Shown here: positions 50,922-59,953 of the stretch, piece after piece
How positions within the stretch are numbered: the stretch's first letter is position 1
Layout of the letters: every line of letters begins with the position of its first letter
DNA from: JAAERC01 sp032123495
GTDB taxonomy: Bacteria; Zixibacteria; MSB-5A5; GN15; PGXB01
NCBI GenBank assembly: GCA_032123495.1
Contig: JAQBFG010000068.1
Span: 6,883 to 70,882 of the forward strand
DNA length: 64,000 bases
Reading direction: 5' to 3'
Translations under genes and position numbers: made by a program
The notes under the pieces: generated by a model
What the model was told of the DNA's origin: nothing
The model's input: the letters and a program-made list of their open reading frames with translations, nothing else
Database searches by the model: none

Positions 50922-52037
50922 TTACCTCAACAGATATATTAAAATTATCGGTATAATAAAAAAAGTCAACAGAATAAACACAATCGGATACAATTTTGAT
51001 CTTGCCGTCAGGGAAGCGATTTTTCGCGCCAAATAAAGTGGGATTTTCGCCAATGGCAGGAAAATGGATATTCCGATTATATTAAAAAGCAGATGTGAAA
51101 AAGCAACTGCCGCCGCCGCTGAATTCTGAGTGACCAATGCCGCCAGAATGGCTGTCACGGTTGTTCCGATATTGGCCCCCAGCGTGTATGGATAGATCTG
51201 GCGAAGAGTCAGAACTCCAGCTCCAACCAAGGGGACAACTATTGAAGTCGTAATCGATGATGATTGGACTATGGCCGTAAGAATAATTCCTAAGGTAAGC
51301 GCCCGAAAAGTGGTTTTGAATACCGTTCTGCTAAAAAAGCCCTCCACCCGAGATAATACCATTGATTTCATAATATCAACCATAAACTTGAGGGCAATAA
51401 AAAGCAGCAAAATTGCCGCAATGGCTGACAACCAGCTTGAATCGCCCAGTAGATGAATGATATATTTGGCGACCGGCTTGGTAATGATATTAATTGGAGA
51501 GACAAATTGTAATCCGCCGGCATTTTCAAAAACAGTTTCCAAATAAAGGGCCGTACGTCCAAGAAAATTGGTGAAATACTGAAGCGGGAACAGTAATATG
51601 ACGGCCAGAACATTAAAGACATCGTGAACAATGGCCCCGCTGAAGGCTCTTCCGAATTCCTGCGACCTGTTAATATGAGCCAATGAAACCAAAGTATTTG
51701 TAATAGTTGTCCCAATATTGGCGCCCATCACAATCGGAATAGCTCCTTCAATAGATATTAAGCCGCCTGCCACCATCCCGACTACGATAGATGTAGTCGT
51801 CGATGATGATTGAATAATCGATGTCGCCAATATTCCAATAAACAGACCAACAATCGGGTTAGAGGTTGTCGCCAAAAGAGTTTCGGCGAAATCTTTACCA
51901 AATAGCTTAAACGATGCCCCCAACAAGGTTATGGACAGTATAAAAATATATAAGGCGGCCAAAAGACCTAATGGTTTCCACAACGATTTAATATTGATTT
52001 TTACAGGACTCGACAGGAAATCAAAAAATTTACTCAC
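50922..52037 (-). CDS. Na+/phosphate cotransporter (NptA/PNaS family)
   Basis: A 371-residue protein with about eight to nine membrane segments. The duplicated signature is clear: TSIIQSSSTTTSIVVGMV (about residue 75) and ILTAIVQSSSITTSIVVPLVGAG (about 255), each with the QSSS motif, plus GANIGTTITNTL and GANIGTTVTAIL. These form the inverted repeats that bind Na+ and phosphate. Many bacterial versions fuse a PhoU domain; here it is separate and directly downstream. The ATG is at 52037. It is the first gene of the operon. Confidence 0.93.
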   Translation of the reverse strand: MSKFFDFLSSPVKINIKSLWKPLGLLAALYIFILSITLLGASFKLFGKDFAETLLATTSNPIVGLFIGILATSIIQSSSTTTSIVVGMVAGGLISIEGAIPIVMGANIGTTITNTLVSLAHINRSQEFGRAFSGAIVHDVFNVLAVILLFPLQYFTNFLGRTALYLETVFENAGGLQFVSPINIITKPVAKYIIHLLGDSSWLSAIAAILLLFIALKFMVDIMKSMVLSRVEGFFSRTVFKTTFRALTLGIILTAIVQSSSITTSIVVPLVGAGVLTLRQIYPYTLGANIGTTVTAILAALVTQNSAAAAVAFSHLLFNIIGISIFLPLAKIPLYLARKIASLTARSKLYPIVFILLTFFIIPIILIYLLR

Positions 52038-52220
52038 ATCCGTTCCCGTCTGTTATGCAGCTTTTTATCAAACAAATATTTTTACCCATCGTTTTGAGGC
52101 GAATATATTGTTGACATCCATCCAAGTCAAGCAATTAATAAATATAGATTGCGGATTTGCCAGATTTCAACTTAAGACAAAATGTCCCAATAACTTATTG
52201 GAGCATTAATCGAAGTAAAC

Positions 52221-52742
52221 CTATTTTGACATTTTTTTAATATAAGATGCAAGTCTTTTTCCATACTCATAACATGCGGTCAGGCAATGCTCGTTAGGCC
52301 CATCTTTGCCATCATTGCCGACCTGGGCAAACGGTCCCCATTGATTGGCACCTTTTCCATACCCCGGCATATCATTAACAAATCCAACCATAACCATTCC
52401 GAGTTCCAATAACGTAGAATAAAGAGAGATATGAGTCAATTCAATCCCGGAAGTGAATCCGCCGCCTGACACAAACACTCCGCCAACTTTATTTTTGGCG
52501 GTAGAATTCATCCAGATCCGACCTGTTTTATCAAGAAAAGCTTTCATCTCATCGCCAATTGATCCCATCCGAACCGGTGAACCCAATATAACAGCATCAT
52601 ATTTCAAAATATCATCAGGGTTCGTTTCAGAGGCAACCGAAAGATTTACCTCGACTCCCGATTCTTTCAAGCCTTTTTCAACAGATTCTGCCATTCGCTT
52701 GACATGTCCATAGGCAGACTGATAAATAATAATCGCATTCAT
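52221..52742 (-). CDS. Flavodoxin-fold NAD(P)H-dependent oxidoreductase-like protein
   Basis: A 173-residue flavodoxin-fold protein. MNAIIIYQSAYGHVKRMAESVEKGL is the FMN-phosphate loop, AVILGSPVRMGSIGDEM and the Gly-rich VSGGGFTSGIELTHISL line the flavin site, and GKGANQWGPFAQ follows. This resembles WrbA/flavodoxin_5-type quinone reductases, although the typical phosphate-loop spacing is slightly altered (SAYGHV). AGAAAGG lies 7 bp before the ATG. It stands between the PDZ protein gene and the nptA operon on the same strand. Substrate is unknown. Confidence 0.87.
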   Translation of the reverse strand: MNAIIIYQSAYGHVKRMAESVEKGLKESGVEVNLSVASETNPDDILKYDAVILGSPVRMGSIGDEMKAFLDKTGRIWMNSTAKNKVGGVFVSGGGFTSGIELTHISLYSTLLELGMVMVGFVNDMPGYGKGANQWGPFAQVGNDGKDGPNEHCLTACYEYGKRLASYIKKMSK

Positions 52743-52816
52743 AATAAACCTTTCTCAACAATAATATTAATTTATTGCAGTATTAACGAGAGCGGCGAAA
52801 ATATATTTGTGTTATT

Positions 52817-54028
52817 TTACTGATTATCAAAAAGACGTTTATTTTCGGTTTCTGCAGATTTTTCAATATTATCGCTCTTCAAAGAATCTTTGGTTTTGGT
52901 CTCTTCGACCGCCACCGGCAGAAGTAAAATTCCAACTTCAACCTCTTCGCGTAGAACAATCAAATAAACACCGTCTGAATCAAGTTTCTCAATAATTTTG
53001 CCCATCAGATCACGAGTGCTTCTGACCACCTCACCATTAACTCTTTTGATCAAGTCGCCGATTTGCAGACCTGCGGCATAACTAAGTCCCAAAGTATCAA
53101 CATCAACAACTTCAAATAAACCAAGCGGGGTTTTTATAACCGAAAAACCAAGTCTTCCCCCGCCGGCTGAGAGTATAGTTGGTTCAGCTTCGACCGGCTT
53201 ATCAGATTTTGGGCGAACAAAACTTTGCGGACGAGTCAAATTAACCAGAGCCGAATTATAAGGCTCATTGGCCAGATAGGTGACCAGCGGTGTTTCAGAT
53301 GTTAACGGCCAGTTATATCGAAAATGATTTTCATAAGTGTTCCATCCCGGATTGTGTCTTTTCCAGTTTTCGGAGGAAATAATTAATTCCAGGCTATCGG
53401 GCTGAATTATATGAACGGCAGTAGCCATCGCCAAATTTGTTGCGACAACATCAAATCGATAAGCGCTTTGCTGTAATAAGGGATGATCCCAAAGATAATG
53501 CTGGATAGATTTTGGATCACTCACCTGTTGTATATTTCGCCCCGAAAGAAGCATGATTAAATTCATCAGTTGATGCAGCCCGGTTGGGGCCGCTTCGACA
53601 TAATTTGATGTTTTGATACCTTCCAGAGGAAACAGAGCCGGGTCATACACTCGGTCGCAAGGAAGATATTTCATCAGATGAATTTTAAGATCCTCTTCAA
53701 CCCATTCAATCCCGGAAAGTGAGGTCATTGTCGTCAAAATTGCATAACCGAGACTATCCCAGACAGCATAAAAAACCGAATCGTTACGATTTACAAATCT
53801 TATATCCCGTCTGATTTCCTGTTCATTCTCATAATAAAGCGGATAAAAAGCCCGCATCAGATTCAGATTATCAATTGTGAATTCGACTTTGGGAACATCC
53901 GGGTAAATATTATCGGCCCCAAATTGAGTCATATCAAATTGATTTGTCGTGTCCTCAGTGACCTGATCCTGCGCAAAAAGCACCGAACCGGCGAGAATAA
54001 TAGCCATTATTAAAAACAGTTGTTTCAT
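52817..54028 (-). CDS. Secreted PDZ-domain protein
   Basis: A 403-residue exported protein: signal peptide KQLFLIMAIILAGSVLFAQ, an unrecognised helical domain (about 40-300), and a PDZ domain at about 285-385 (GGGRLGFSVIKTPLGLFEVV, then SYAAGLQIGDLIKRVNGEVV and KIIEKLDSDGVYLIVLREEV). PDZ domains bind protein C-termini or strands. There is no protease triad, so it is not DegP-like. The tail is charged. It lies downstream of a membrane protein and the MacAB-like operon on the same strand; whether it is cotranscribed is unclear. Confidence 0.82.
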   Translation of the reverse strand: MKQLFLIMAIILAGSVLFAQDQVTEDTTNQFDMTQFGADNIYPDVPKVEFTIDNLNLMRAFYPLYYENEQEIRRDIRFVNRNDSVFYAVWDSLGYAILTTMTSLSGIEWVEEDLKIHLMKYLPCDRVYDPALFPLEGIKTSNYVEAAPTGLHQLMNLIMLLSGRNIQQVSDPKSIQHYLWDHPLLQQSAYRFDVVATNLAMATAVHIIQPDSLELIISSENWKRHNPGWNTYENHFRYNWPLTSETPLVTYLANEPYNSALVNLTRPQSFVRPKSDKPVEAEPTILSAGGGRLGFSVIKTPLGLFEVVDVDTLGLSYAAGLQIGDLIKRVNGEVVRSTRDLMGKIIEKLDSDGVYLIVLREEVEVGILLLPVAVEETKTKDSLKSDNIEKSAETENKRLFDNQ

Positions 54029-54086
54029 GACTGCTAAATTAGAGCAATAACCATAACAAAATCAAGTAAATATTGGAAAAAATAAA

Positions 54087-55028
54087 TTAGTTTGCAGGAA
54101 GAATATCGGGATGGTTATTATTATTTTCAGCAAATTCTTTATTCCGAAGTTCCAGATAAAAATATGTAAACAACGAATTAAAAAATGTTCCGAGGAAACC
54201 TTCAACAATAATAGCGACAGATAAAAAGACCGGTAGAATAACAACTAAAGAAATAATCATAAATGGCGTTGACCAGGCGCCAATGATAAAAGCTGGAACG
54301 GCAAAAATGACGGCAAGTATGAAACCACAAATAATTATTGCTATCCAAAGAAAGGCGGTTATAATAAAAATTATAATATTTGGTCCTAAATTATTTTTAA
54401 ATAGCCGAAAAGCGACACGGATTGCTTCAAAAACATGAGTTCCATTTATAACAATTTCTCGTTGCGCCAATGAGTAGACATTCGAAATTAAAAAACCGGC
54501 AAAAATAGCAACCGGTATCATGATAAGTAAAAACAAAAGGCCAAAAGCCTGAAATGCAATAATAAACAGAATCAATGGGATAACCATCAGGGCAAAAAAC
54601 GTCCCAGCGGCAAGGAGGGTTAAAAAGAAAAGTCCCAGAAATTGCCAAAAGTGTCTGGCTCCTGATAAAAACAGTTCTTTTAATTTATGACTGTCGCCAT
54701 TTTCAACCCGAACCACACCCTCAATCAATCCGGCCACAGATATCAAATACAAAACAAAAAATGCCAATCCTAAAAGCATGAAGAAACCAACCAGAGCAAT
54801 CCCCAGCGCTATTCCGGGACCGCTGGTCATCCAATCAACAATTCCATCAATAAAATTGGGATCAAAATCAAAATTATTGACCCAATCATAATTGTGAGAC
54901 AAATTGGGCAGTTTATCCTCAATCCCGCCGAGATAACCCCAGGTGGCGGTAAAAAAACCGAGGACCCAGAATATTTTATGTTTCCAGGACAGATTGAAAG
55001 CGCGATTTATTATTCCAGTATAATCCAT
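54087..55028 (-). CDS. Integral membrane protein, DUF4013-like
   Basis: A 313-residue polytopic protein. The N-terminus MDYTGIINRAFNLSWKHKIFW (cytoplasmic, aromatic) is typical of a group of bacterial multi-helix proteins with the 'RA..L..KHK.LW..G' start. About six long hydrophobic segments follow (residues about 20-35, 68-95, 115-140, 140-165, 210-235, 250-275). The second half repeats VFEAIRVAFRLFKNNLGPN, a motif of the same group. No catalytic residues are evident. It follows the ABC ATPase gene by 76 bp. The function is unknown; the name DUF4013 is by resemblance only. Confidence 0.65.
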   Translation of the reverse strand: MDYTGIINRAFNLSWKHKIFWVLGFFTATWGYLGGIEDKLPNLSHNYDWVNNFDFDPNFIDGIVDWMTSGPGIALGIALVGFFMLLGLAFFVLYLISVAGLIEGVVRVENGDSHKLKELFLSGARHFWQFLGLFFLTLLAAGTFFALMVIPLILFIIAFQAFGLLFLLIMIPVAIFAGFLISNVYSLAQREIVINGTHVFEAIRVAFRLFKNNLGPNIIIFIITAFLWIAIIICGFILAVIFAVPAFIIGAWSTPFMIISLVVILPVFLSVAIIVEGFLGTFFNSLFTYFYLELRNKEFAENNNNHPDILPAN

Positions 55029-55104
55029 AACTATATCCTACTAATTATATACCGAATTGAATTGCAAGATAAAAACAGCTATTCCCCGCCTAATCAAATC
55101 AATA

Positions 55105-55788
55105 CTAAACAGCTGGAACCCCATTGCCGTTATATATTTTCCCGTCTTTTAGCTTTATTAATCTCTGGCAATGGTTACCAATATTCTGGTCATGAGTAAT
55201 AAGAATAATAGTATGTCCATCTTTCCATAACTGATCAAATAGACTTATAATATCACCGCCCGATTTACTATCGAGATTACCGGTCGGCTCATCGGCCAGA
55301 ATCAGATTCGGTTTATTGGCTAGTGCACGGGCGATAGCTGTTCTCTGCATTTCGCCGCCCGACATTTCAGTCGGTCTGTTATTGACTTTGTCAGTCAAAC
55401 CAACCTGAGCTAACAAGTCTAAAACTCTCTTTTTCCTCTGCTTACCCTTCATTCCGGCAAAAAGCAATGGGACCTCAACATTTTCAAAAGCGGTGGCATA
55501 CGGAAGAAGATTAAACGCCTGAAAGACAAAACCGACCTTTTTATTGCGGACCTCGGCCAGATCATTACTTGAAAGGTCTCTCACATTTATTCCCTCAAGA
55601 AGATAATTTCCGTCTGATGGGATATCGAGGCAACCAAGGATATTCATCAACGTTGACTTACCCGATCCGGACGGTCCCATAATTCCAATAAACTCATTGG
55701 CGCCGATTTTTAAATCAATTCCTCGCAACGCTTCAAAAGTGACATTGCCGGTATTATATTTTTTCCGAACTCCGCTCATTTCTATCAT
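55105..55788 (-). CDS. ABC transporter ATP-binding protein (MacB/LolD type)
   Basis: A 227-residue ATPase with Walker A GPSGSGKST (about residue 40), Q-loop FQAFNLLPY, ABC signature MSGGEMQRTAIARAL, Walker B LILADEPTGNLD and H-loop ILITHD. The sequence is of the MacB/LolD/FtsE type that powers FtsX-like permeases. It starts 19 bp after the second permease and should work with both permeases at 55808 and 57059 and the adaptor at 58298. It is complete. Confidence 0.95.
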   Translation of the reverse strand: MIEMSGVRKKYNTGNVTFEALRGIDLKIGANEFIGIMGPSGSGKSTLMNILGCLDIPSDGNYLLEGINVRDLSSNDLAEVRNKKVGFVFQAFNLLPYATAFENVEVPLLFAGMKGKQRKKRVLDLLAQVGLTDKVNNRPTEMSGGEMQRTAIARALANKPNLILADEPTGNLDSKSGGDIISLFDQLWKDGHTIILITHDQNIGNHCQRLIKLKDGKIYNGNGVPAV

Positions 55789-55807
55789 AGTCGATACCTC
55801 AAATTGA

Positions 55808-57055
55808 TCATTCGTATCTTAGCGATTCCACCGGATTAACTGAGGCTGCTTTCATAGCCGGGAAAATTCCGGCAATAAATCCAACCACCCCCAAAATAGC
55901 GATAACAATCAATCCGATTTCAAATGAAACTGTGGGGCGGCCCATAAAGTTAATAGCATCGCTTTCAATTGGGATGCGCTTAAAACCTTCCGTTAGAATA
56001 TAACTGACCGACATCCCGGTGGCACCGCCAACCCCGACAATCAATATAGATTCTATCAGAAATTGAATCAGAATATAACTTTTTTTAGCGCCAAGAGCCA
56101 TTTTAACCCCTATTTCCCGGGTTCTTTCCTTGATGGAAACATACATGATATTGGCAACCCCAACCCCTGCGATCAGTAGCGACATCCCACCAATTAAACC
56201 AAGAAAAATCTGGATCCCCAACATAATATTGTTCATCTCCCGGGCCGAGGCGACAACATCCCAAATACTAAGCGCTTGTTCATCGGTCGGATCGAACTTG
56301 TACCTGGCACCCATAACCTCAAATAATCTTTTTTCAATCCCCTCCATATTATCAAATTCGTAAGGTTGATATATGATATGATTGAAAAATCTATTTCCGT
56401 ATAGCGCTGAAAAAGTTGTCGCAGGAATTGAACCGACATTTTCATCGGGGCCGTTATACATCCCCATCTGGATTTTATCTTTCATCACCCCGATAACCGT
56501 AAAGGGAACCGAATTTAATTTTATCTGTTTGCCAACCGGGTCCTCATCGCCAAAAAGTTTTTCCTTTATAACCCCGCCCAGGAAAATCACTCGTCTTTTT
56601 TTATCAATATCGATATTATTTATAAATCGTCCGCCCGCCTCCGGGTAATGTGACCTGATATCTTCATAACATGGGTACACCCCGGTCAGCCGTTCGCTGA
56701 AAATTTTATCGCCATATTTATAATTAACTCCCCAGCTAACATACTCCCCGGCAACATGCTTAAGTTCCGGCATCCGTCGTTTCAGATATTTCATATCTTC
56801 TTCGGTAAATCTGATTCTTCGGCCCTGACCAAGTCCCTCAAAAAGTTTGGTTGTCCGCCCACCCCAGACAATAACAATTCCGTCGCCGAGACCTTTTCGA
56901 TTTTTGCTCATCTGCTGTTTCAGTCCCTCGCCAAAAGCGAGAAGGAGCAAAATTGCAATAGTACCCCAGGCGATTGCCGTTACGGTAAGAAGCATTCTTT
57001 TTTTCTGTTTGCGAAAATCGCGAACAAATATGTTATATAAAATACGCGGATTCAT
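55808..57055 (-). CDS. MacB-type ABC permease, copy 2
   Basis: A 415-residue permease with the MacB/FtsX architecture: N-terminal membrane helix (MLLTVTAIAWGTIAILLLLAFGEGL), a large periplasmic MacB_PCD domain (about 45-270, with KRRVIFLGGVIKEKLFGDEDPVGK), and three C-terminal helices. The coupling segment is RTREIGVKMALGAKKSYILIQFL. It ends VNPVESLRYE, as this family does. It is distinct from, but homologous to, the permease at 57059. It overlaps neither neighbour; gaps are 3 and 19 bp. Confidence 0.93.
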   Translation of the reverse strand: MNPRILYNIFVRDFRKQKKRMLLTVTAIAWGTIAILLLLAFGEGLKQQMSKNRKGLGDGIVIVWGGRTTKLFEGLGQGRRIRFTEEDMKYLKRRMPELKHVAGEYVSWGVNYKYGDKIFSERLTGVYPCYEDIRSHYPEAGGRFINNIDIDKKRRVIFLGGVIKEKLFGDEDPVGKQIKLNSVPFTVIGVMKDKIQMGMYNGPDENVGSIPATTFSALYGNRFFNHIIYQPYEFDNMEGIEKRLFEVMGARYKFDPTDEQALSIWDVVASAREMNNIMLGIQIFLGLIGGMSLLIAGVGVANIMYVSIKERTREIGVKMALGAKKSYILIQFLIESILIVGVGGATGMSVSYILTEGFKRIPIESDAINFMGRPTVSFEIGLIVIAILGVVGFIAGIFPAMKAASVNPVESLRYE

Positions 57056-57058
57056 ATT

Positions 57059-58294
57059 CTAAAATAATTTCAGGGCCTGCACCGGTTGAAGATTGGCGGC
57101 TCTTTTGGCCGGGAAATAGCCAGATACCAACCCGACCAGACCAAGAAAAACAATCGCTATAATTGATCCAATAAAATCGATTTCAGGGATTCCAACAAAT
57201 TCATCCAATTCGAACATCGGAAATATTTTTATCAGGCCAAATCCCATCAGCCAGCCAAGTATCCCGCCAACAAATGTTAATATTAAAGTTTCTGTCAAAA
57301 ACTGCATCATCACAAATTGCTTTTTGGCCCCCAGAGCCATTTTTATTCCGATCTCTTTGGTTCTTTCCTCAAGAACCACATTCATTATATTCGAAACGCC
57401 AATTCCACCAGTTATTAGGGTTGCAATTCCAATGCCAACCAGGAAAATGCGGAAAGCCATAAAAAATGTGGTGAAAAATTCCATTCCTTCAGTTGTGTCC
57501 CAGATACCGAGTGCTTCAGTATCGCTCGGATCAAAATTATATTTAGCCGCCATCATATCATAGATATCCTGTTTGGTTCGAGCCATCGAGATACCTTCCT
57601 CTGACTGAACCACAACATTATTAGGATAAATTCGAGAGTACATCCCGCGAAAAGTTGTCATCGGAATAATTGCTTTCCAATTATCACGGCCACTATAAGA
57701 ACTATCCTGCTCTTTCGGTTTTAGAACACCGATCACCCGAAAAGGCATGCTGTTAATCAGAACATATTCACCGATAGCGTCCTGTTCACCAAACAGTTCA
57801 TTTTTTAATCTATCTCCGATGAAGACAACCCGTCGCTTCTGAAGCATATCAAGATCGTTGATAAATCGTCCACCAGCCTGGGGAATGATATTACGCATCG
57901 GGCCAAACTCCGGCCAGATACCATTAACCTGCTGAAGTGATTTTTTCTTATTGTATTCGATTGGAATATTCCAGTTTATAAATTCGGGAGAGATCCGTCC
58001 GATCGATGGTATTCTGGCCCGCATCATCGAGACATCGTCAACCGTGATACGAATATCACGTCCGCGCGGAAGACCTTTCCAGACCTTTGAGGTCGTTCCC
58101 GGCCAGATAATAGATATATTTTCACCCATCCCTTTTTGCGATTTGATCTGCGCCTTTTGGATCCCTTTGCCAAAAGCAAAAAGCAGAACAATAGCGAGAG
58201 TTCCCCAGAGGATTCCGCCCATAGTCATAAAGGTCCGAAGTTTCTGCCGGCGTAAATCCCTGAAAAACTGTTTTATTGATAAAAACGGTATCAT
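57059..58294 (-). CDS. MacB-type ABC permease, copy 1
   Basis: A 411-residue permease with the same plan as the next gene: N-terminal helix (TFMTMGGILWGTLAIVLLFAFGKG), MacB_PCD periplasmic domain with KRRVVFIGDRLKNELFGEQDAIGE, coupling helix RTKEIGIKMALGAKKQFVMMQFL, and end NLQPVQALKLF. Both permeases carry full motifs, so the transporter is probably a heterodimer. Three bases separate it from the adaptor gene and three from the second permease. Confidence 0.93.
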   Translation of the reverse strand: MIPFLSIKQFFRDLRRQKLRTFMTMGGILWGTLAIVLLFAFGKGIQKAQIKSQKGMGENISIIWPGTTSKVWKGLPRGRDIRITVDDVSMMRARIPSIGRISPEFINWNIPIEYNKKKSLQQVNGIWPEFGPMRNIIPQAGGRFINDLDMLQKRRVVFIGDRLKNELFGEQDAIGEYVLINSMPFRVIGVLKPKEQDSSYSGRDNWKAIIPMTTFRGMYSRIYPNNVVVQSEEGISMARTKQDIYDMMAAKYNFDPSDTEALGIWDTTEGMEFFTTFFMAFRIFLVGIGIATLITGGIGVSNIMNVVLEERTKEIGIKMALGAKKQFVMMQFLTETLILTFVGGILGWLMGFGLIKIFPMFELDEFVGIPEIDFIGSIIAIVFLGLVGLVSGYFPAKRAANLQPVQALKLF

Positions 58295-58297
58295 TTT

Positions 58298-59386
58298 TTA
58301 TTCGATCTCTTTTGGCGGACGTTCAACAATTAATTCGCCCACTTCGAGTCCGCTGGCAATTTCAATGTTGATACCATCAGAAAGACCGGTGGTAACATTT
58401 CTGGTCGCAATATTACCAGCGGTATCCTGAACCTCAACGGTGATCATTGAATCGGCCATACTGACCAGCCGTTCCGGGATCAGAATAATATCAGTTTTTT
58501 TGGTGATAATAATATCTGCGTTGGCGCTGTAACCGGCACGTAGGAACGATTCACCGATGTCATCTAAACTTATTTCAATGTCAAACAGGGTCGAACCTTC
58601 GTCCCGGTGGGCTTTCGGTGAGACTCTTTCCAATTTGCCATTAATAATTTCATTAGGAATTGCGCCGACCTTGATTTCCACCGGCATTCCGATTGTTAGT
58701 TTGCCGACATCGATTTCATCGACCGTACCTTTGAAAATCAGATCTTCCATATAAGCGAGAGACATCAGATCGGTTCCGGCCTGATATGAAGTCAGCGGTA
58801 CCACTGGATTGCCCTCTTCCACTAAGCGCGATAAAACCATGCCGGTAATAGGTGATTTGATTGTGTTATCAACTTTTAATTCGGCATTATCGGTCTGACC
58901 CGATTGAATTAAATTTAGTTTTTCTTTAGACAGTTTAAGTCTGAGATTGGCTTCATCATAGGCTGATTGCTTGGCATCGTAATCCTGACGAGAAACCAGT
59001 TCTTTGTCTAATAATGATTGTGAGCGATCAAATTCCCGCTTGGTATTGTCAAAGGCAACTTGATAAATCTCAACTTGTCGTTTCGCCTCGGCAAATTCTA
59101 TCGGGGTTGGGTCGGGGGCAACATCAATTAAGGGGTCGCCCGCCTTTACCTGATCGCCAATTTCGACATATATTTTTCTGACCGTTCCGGAAATCTTTGA
59201 TTTAACCGAAATCTCTTTTCTTGGGTCAATTCGTCCGACTGCCAGTGCCTTATCAACGATTTCGCCCCTTTCGACGGTGATAGTTTTAATGGCATCTTCC
59301 CCATTGCCCGATCCACTCAGGGCAAAATAGAGAACAGCCGCAATGATTAAAACCGGAAATGTTACATACAGAATTTTTTTGATCAT
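58298..59386 (-). CDS. MacA-like periplasmic adaptor (HlyD/RND family)
   Basis: A 362-residue membrane-fusion protein. The N-terminal anchor is KKILYVTFPVLIIAAVLYFAL. A lipoyl half-motif VSVKSKISGTVRKIYVEIGDQVKAGDPL (visible as SGTVRKIYVEIGDQVKAG), a helical hairpin (about 95-165, EFAEAKRQVEIYQVAFDNTK), the second lipoyl half SPITGMVLSRLVEEGNPV, and beta-barrel and C-terminal domains follow. It should connect the MacB-type permeases to an outer-membrane TolC-like channel, which is not in this window. It is the first gene of the operon. Confidence 0.92.
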   Translation of the reverse strand: MIKKILYVTFPVLIIAAVLYFALSGSGNGEDAIKTITVERGEIVDKALAVGRIDPRKEISVKSKISGTVRKIYVEIGDQVKAGDPLIDVAPDPTPIEFAEAKRQVEIYQVAFDNTKREFDRSQSLLDKELVSRQDYDAKQSAYDEANLRLKLSKEKLNLIQSGQTDNAELKVDNTIKSPITGMVLSRLVEEGNPVVPLTSYQAGTDLMSLAYMEDLIFKGTVDEIDVGKLTIGMPVEIKVGAIPNEIINGKLERVSPKAHRDEGSTLFDIEISLDDIGESFLRAGYSANADIIITKKTDIILIPERLVSMADSMITVEVQDTAGNIATRNVTTGLSDGINIEIASGLEVGELIVERPPKEIE

Positions 59387-59484
59387 TTTGATTACTCTTT
59401 ATAGTTATTGCCTAATTTCCTCTGCATATTGATATAGACGTTTTCCAAAAATAAAAGTTTCATCTGATAAAAAGTATCTATGCT

Positions 59485-59513
59485 TTGACAATTGCTATTT
59501 GTCAGCATATTAT
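59485..59513 (+). promoter_or_regulatory. Sigma-70 promoter for the small lipoprotein and kds-lpx-lpt genes
   Basis: TTGACA (59485-59490) and TATTAT (59508-59513) with a 17-bp spacer, 32 bp before the ATG at 59546. It is the best promoter match in this part. Confidence 0.75.
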
Positions 59514-59545
59514 TATACCAATTGGATTTATATGAATTATTGAAA

Positions 59546-59923
59546 ATGAATATATTTAACAAAAAGAACATATTGGCTCAATTTATTATTGTGATTCTGG
59601 CTTTGTTTTCTGTTGTATCATGCGGGGACAAAGATAATAATTCATCAGAAAACATAAATAAGGGCAACAATGATACTGATAGTCTTGTTATAGAAATAGC
59701 CGGTTTTTCCGGGAAATCGGTCTTTGATTTGACTTTAGAAAAATATCATGTTGATTTTGTGGAGAGTTCGATGGGAATATTTGTCAAAGCGATCGATTCG
59801 ATAGAATCGACACGAGATTTCGGATGGATATTTTCTGTAAATGATTCGTTTGTTCCGGTTGCTTCAAATGATTATATTACCAATGATACTGATGTTATAA
59901 AGTGGCATTACAAAAAGTTCTAA
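59546..59923 (+). CDS. DUF4430-like small lipoprotein
   Basis: A 125-residue predicted lipoprotein: signal NKKNILAQFIIVILALFSVV followed by SCGDKD (lipobox Cys near residue 25), an Asn/Ser/Asp-rich linker, and a single domain with SVFDLTLEKYHVDFVESSMGIFVKAIDSI, WIFSVNDSFVPVASNDYIT and DVIKWHY. This pattern of 'V.DL', 'G.YV..I', 'W.y.VN' and 'D.I.W.Y' matches the DUF4430/transcobalamin C-terminal-like fold. The ATG at 59546 is preferred to a start at 59492 because it gives a normal lipoprotein signal and lies downstream of the promoter. kdsA follows after 30 bp. Ligand unknown. Confidence 0.75.
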   Translation: MNIFNKKNILAQFIIVILALFSVVSCGDKDNNSSENINKGNNDTDSLVIEIAGFSGKSVFDLTLEKYHVDFVESSMGIFVKAIDSIESTRDFGWIFSVNDSFVPVASNDYITNDTDVIKWHYKKF

Positions 59924-59953
59924 ACCTAAAACTATAGTTAAAGGGAGGTTCGT

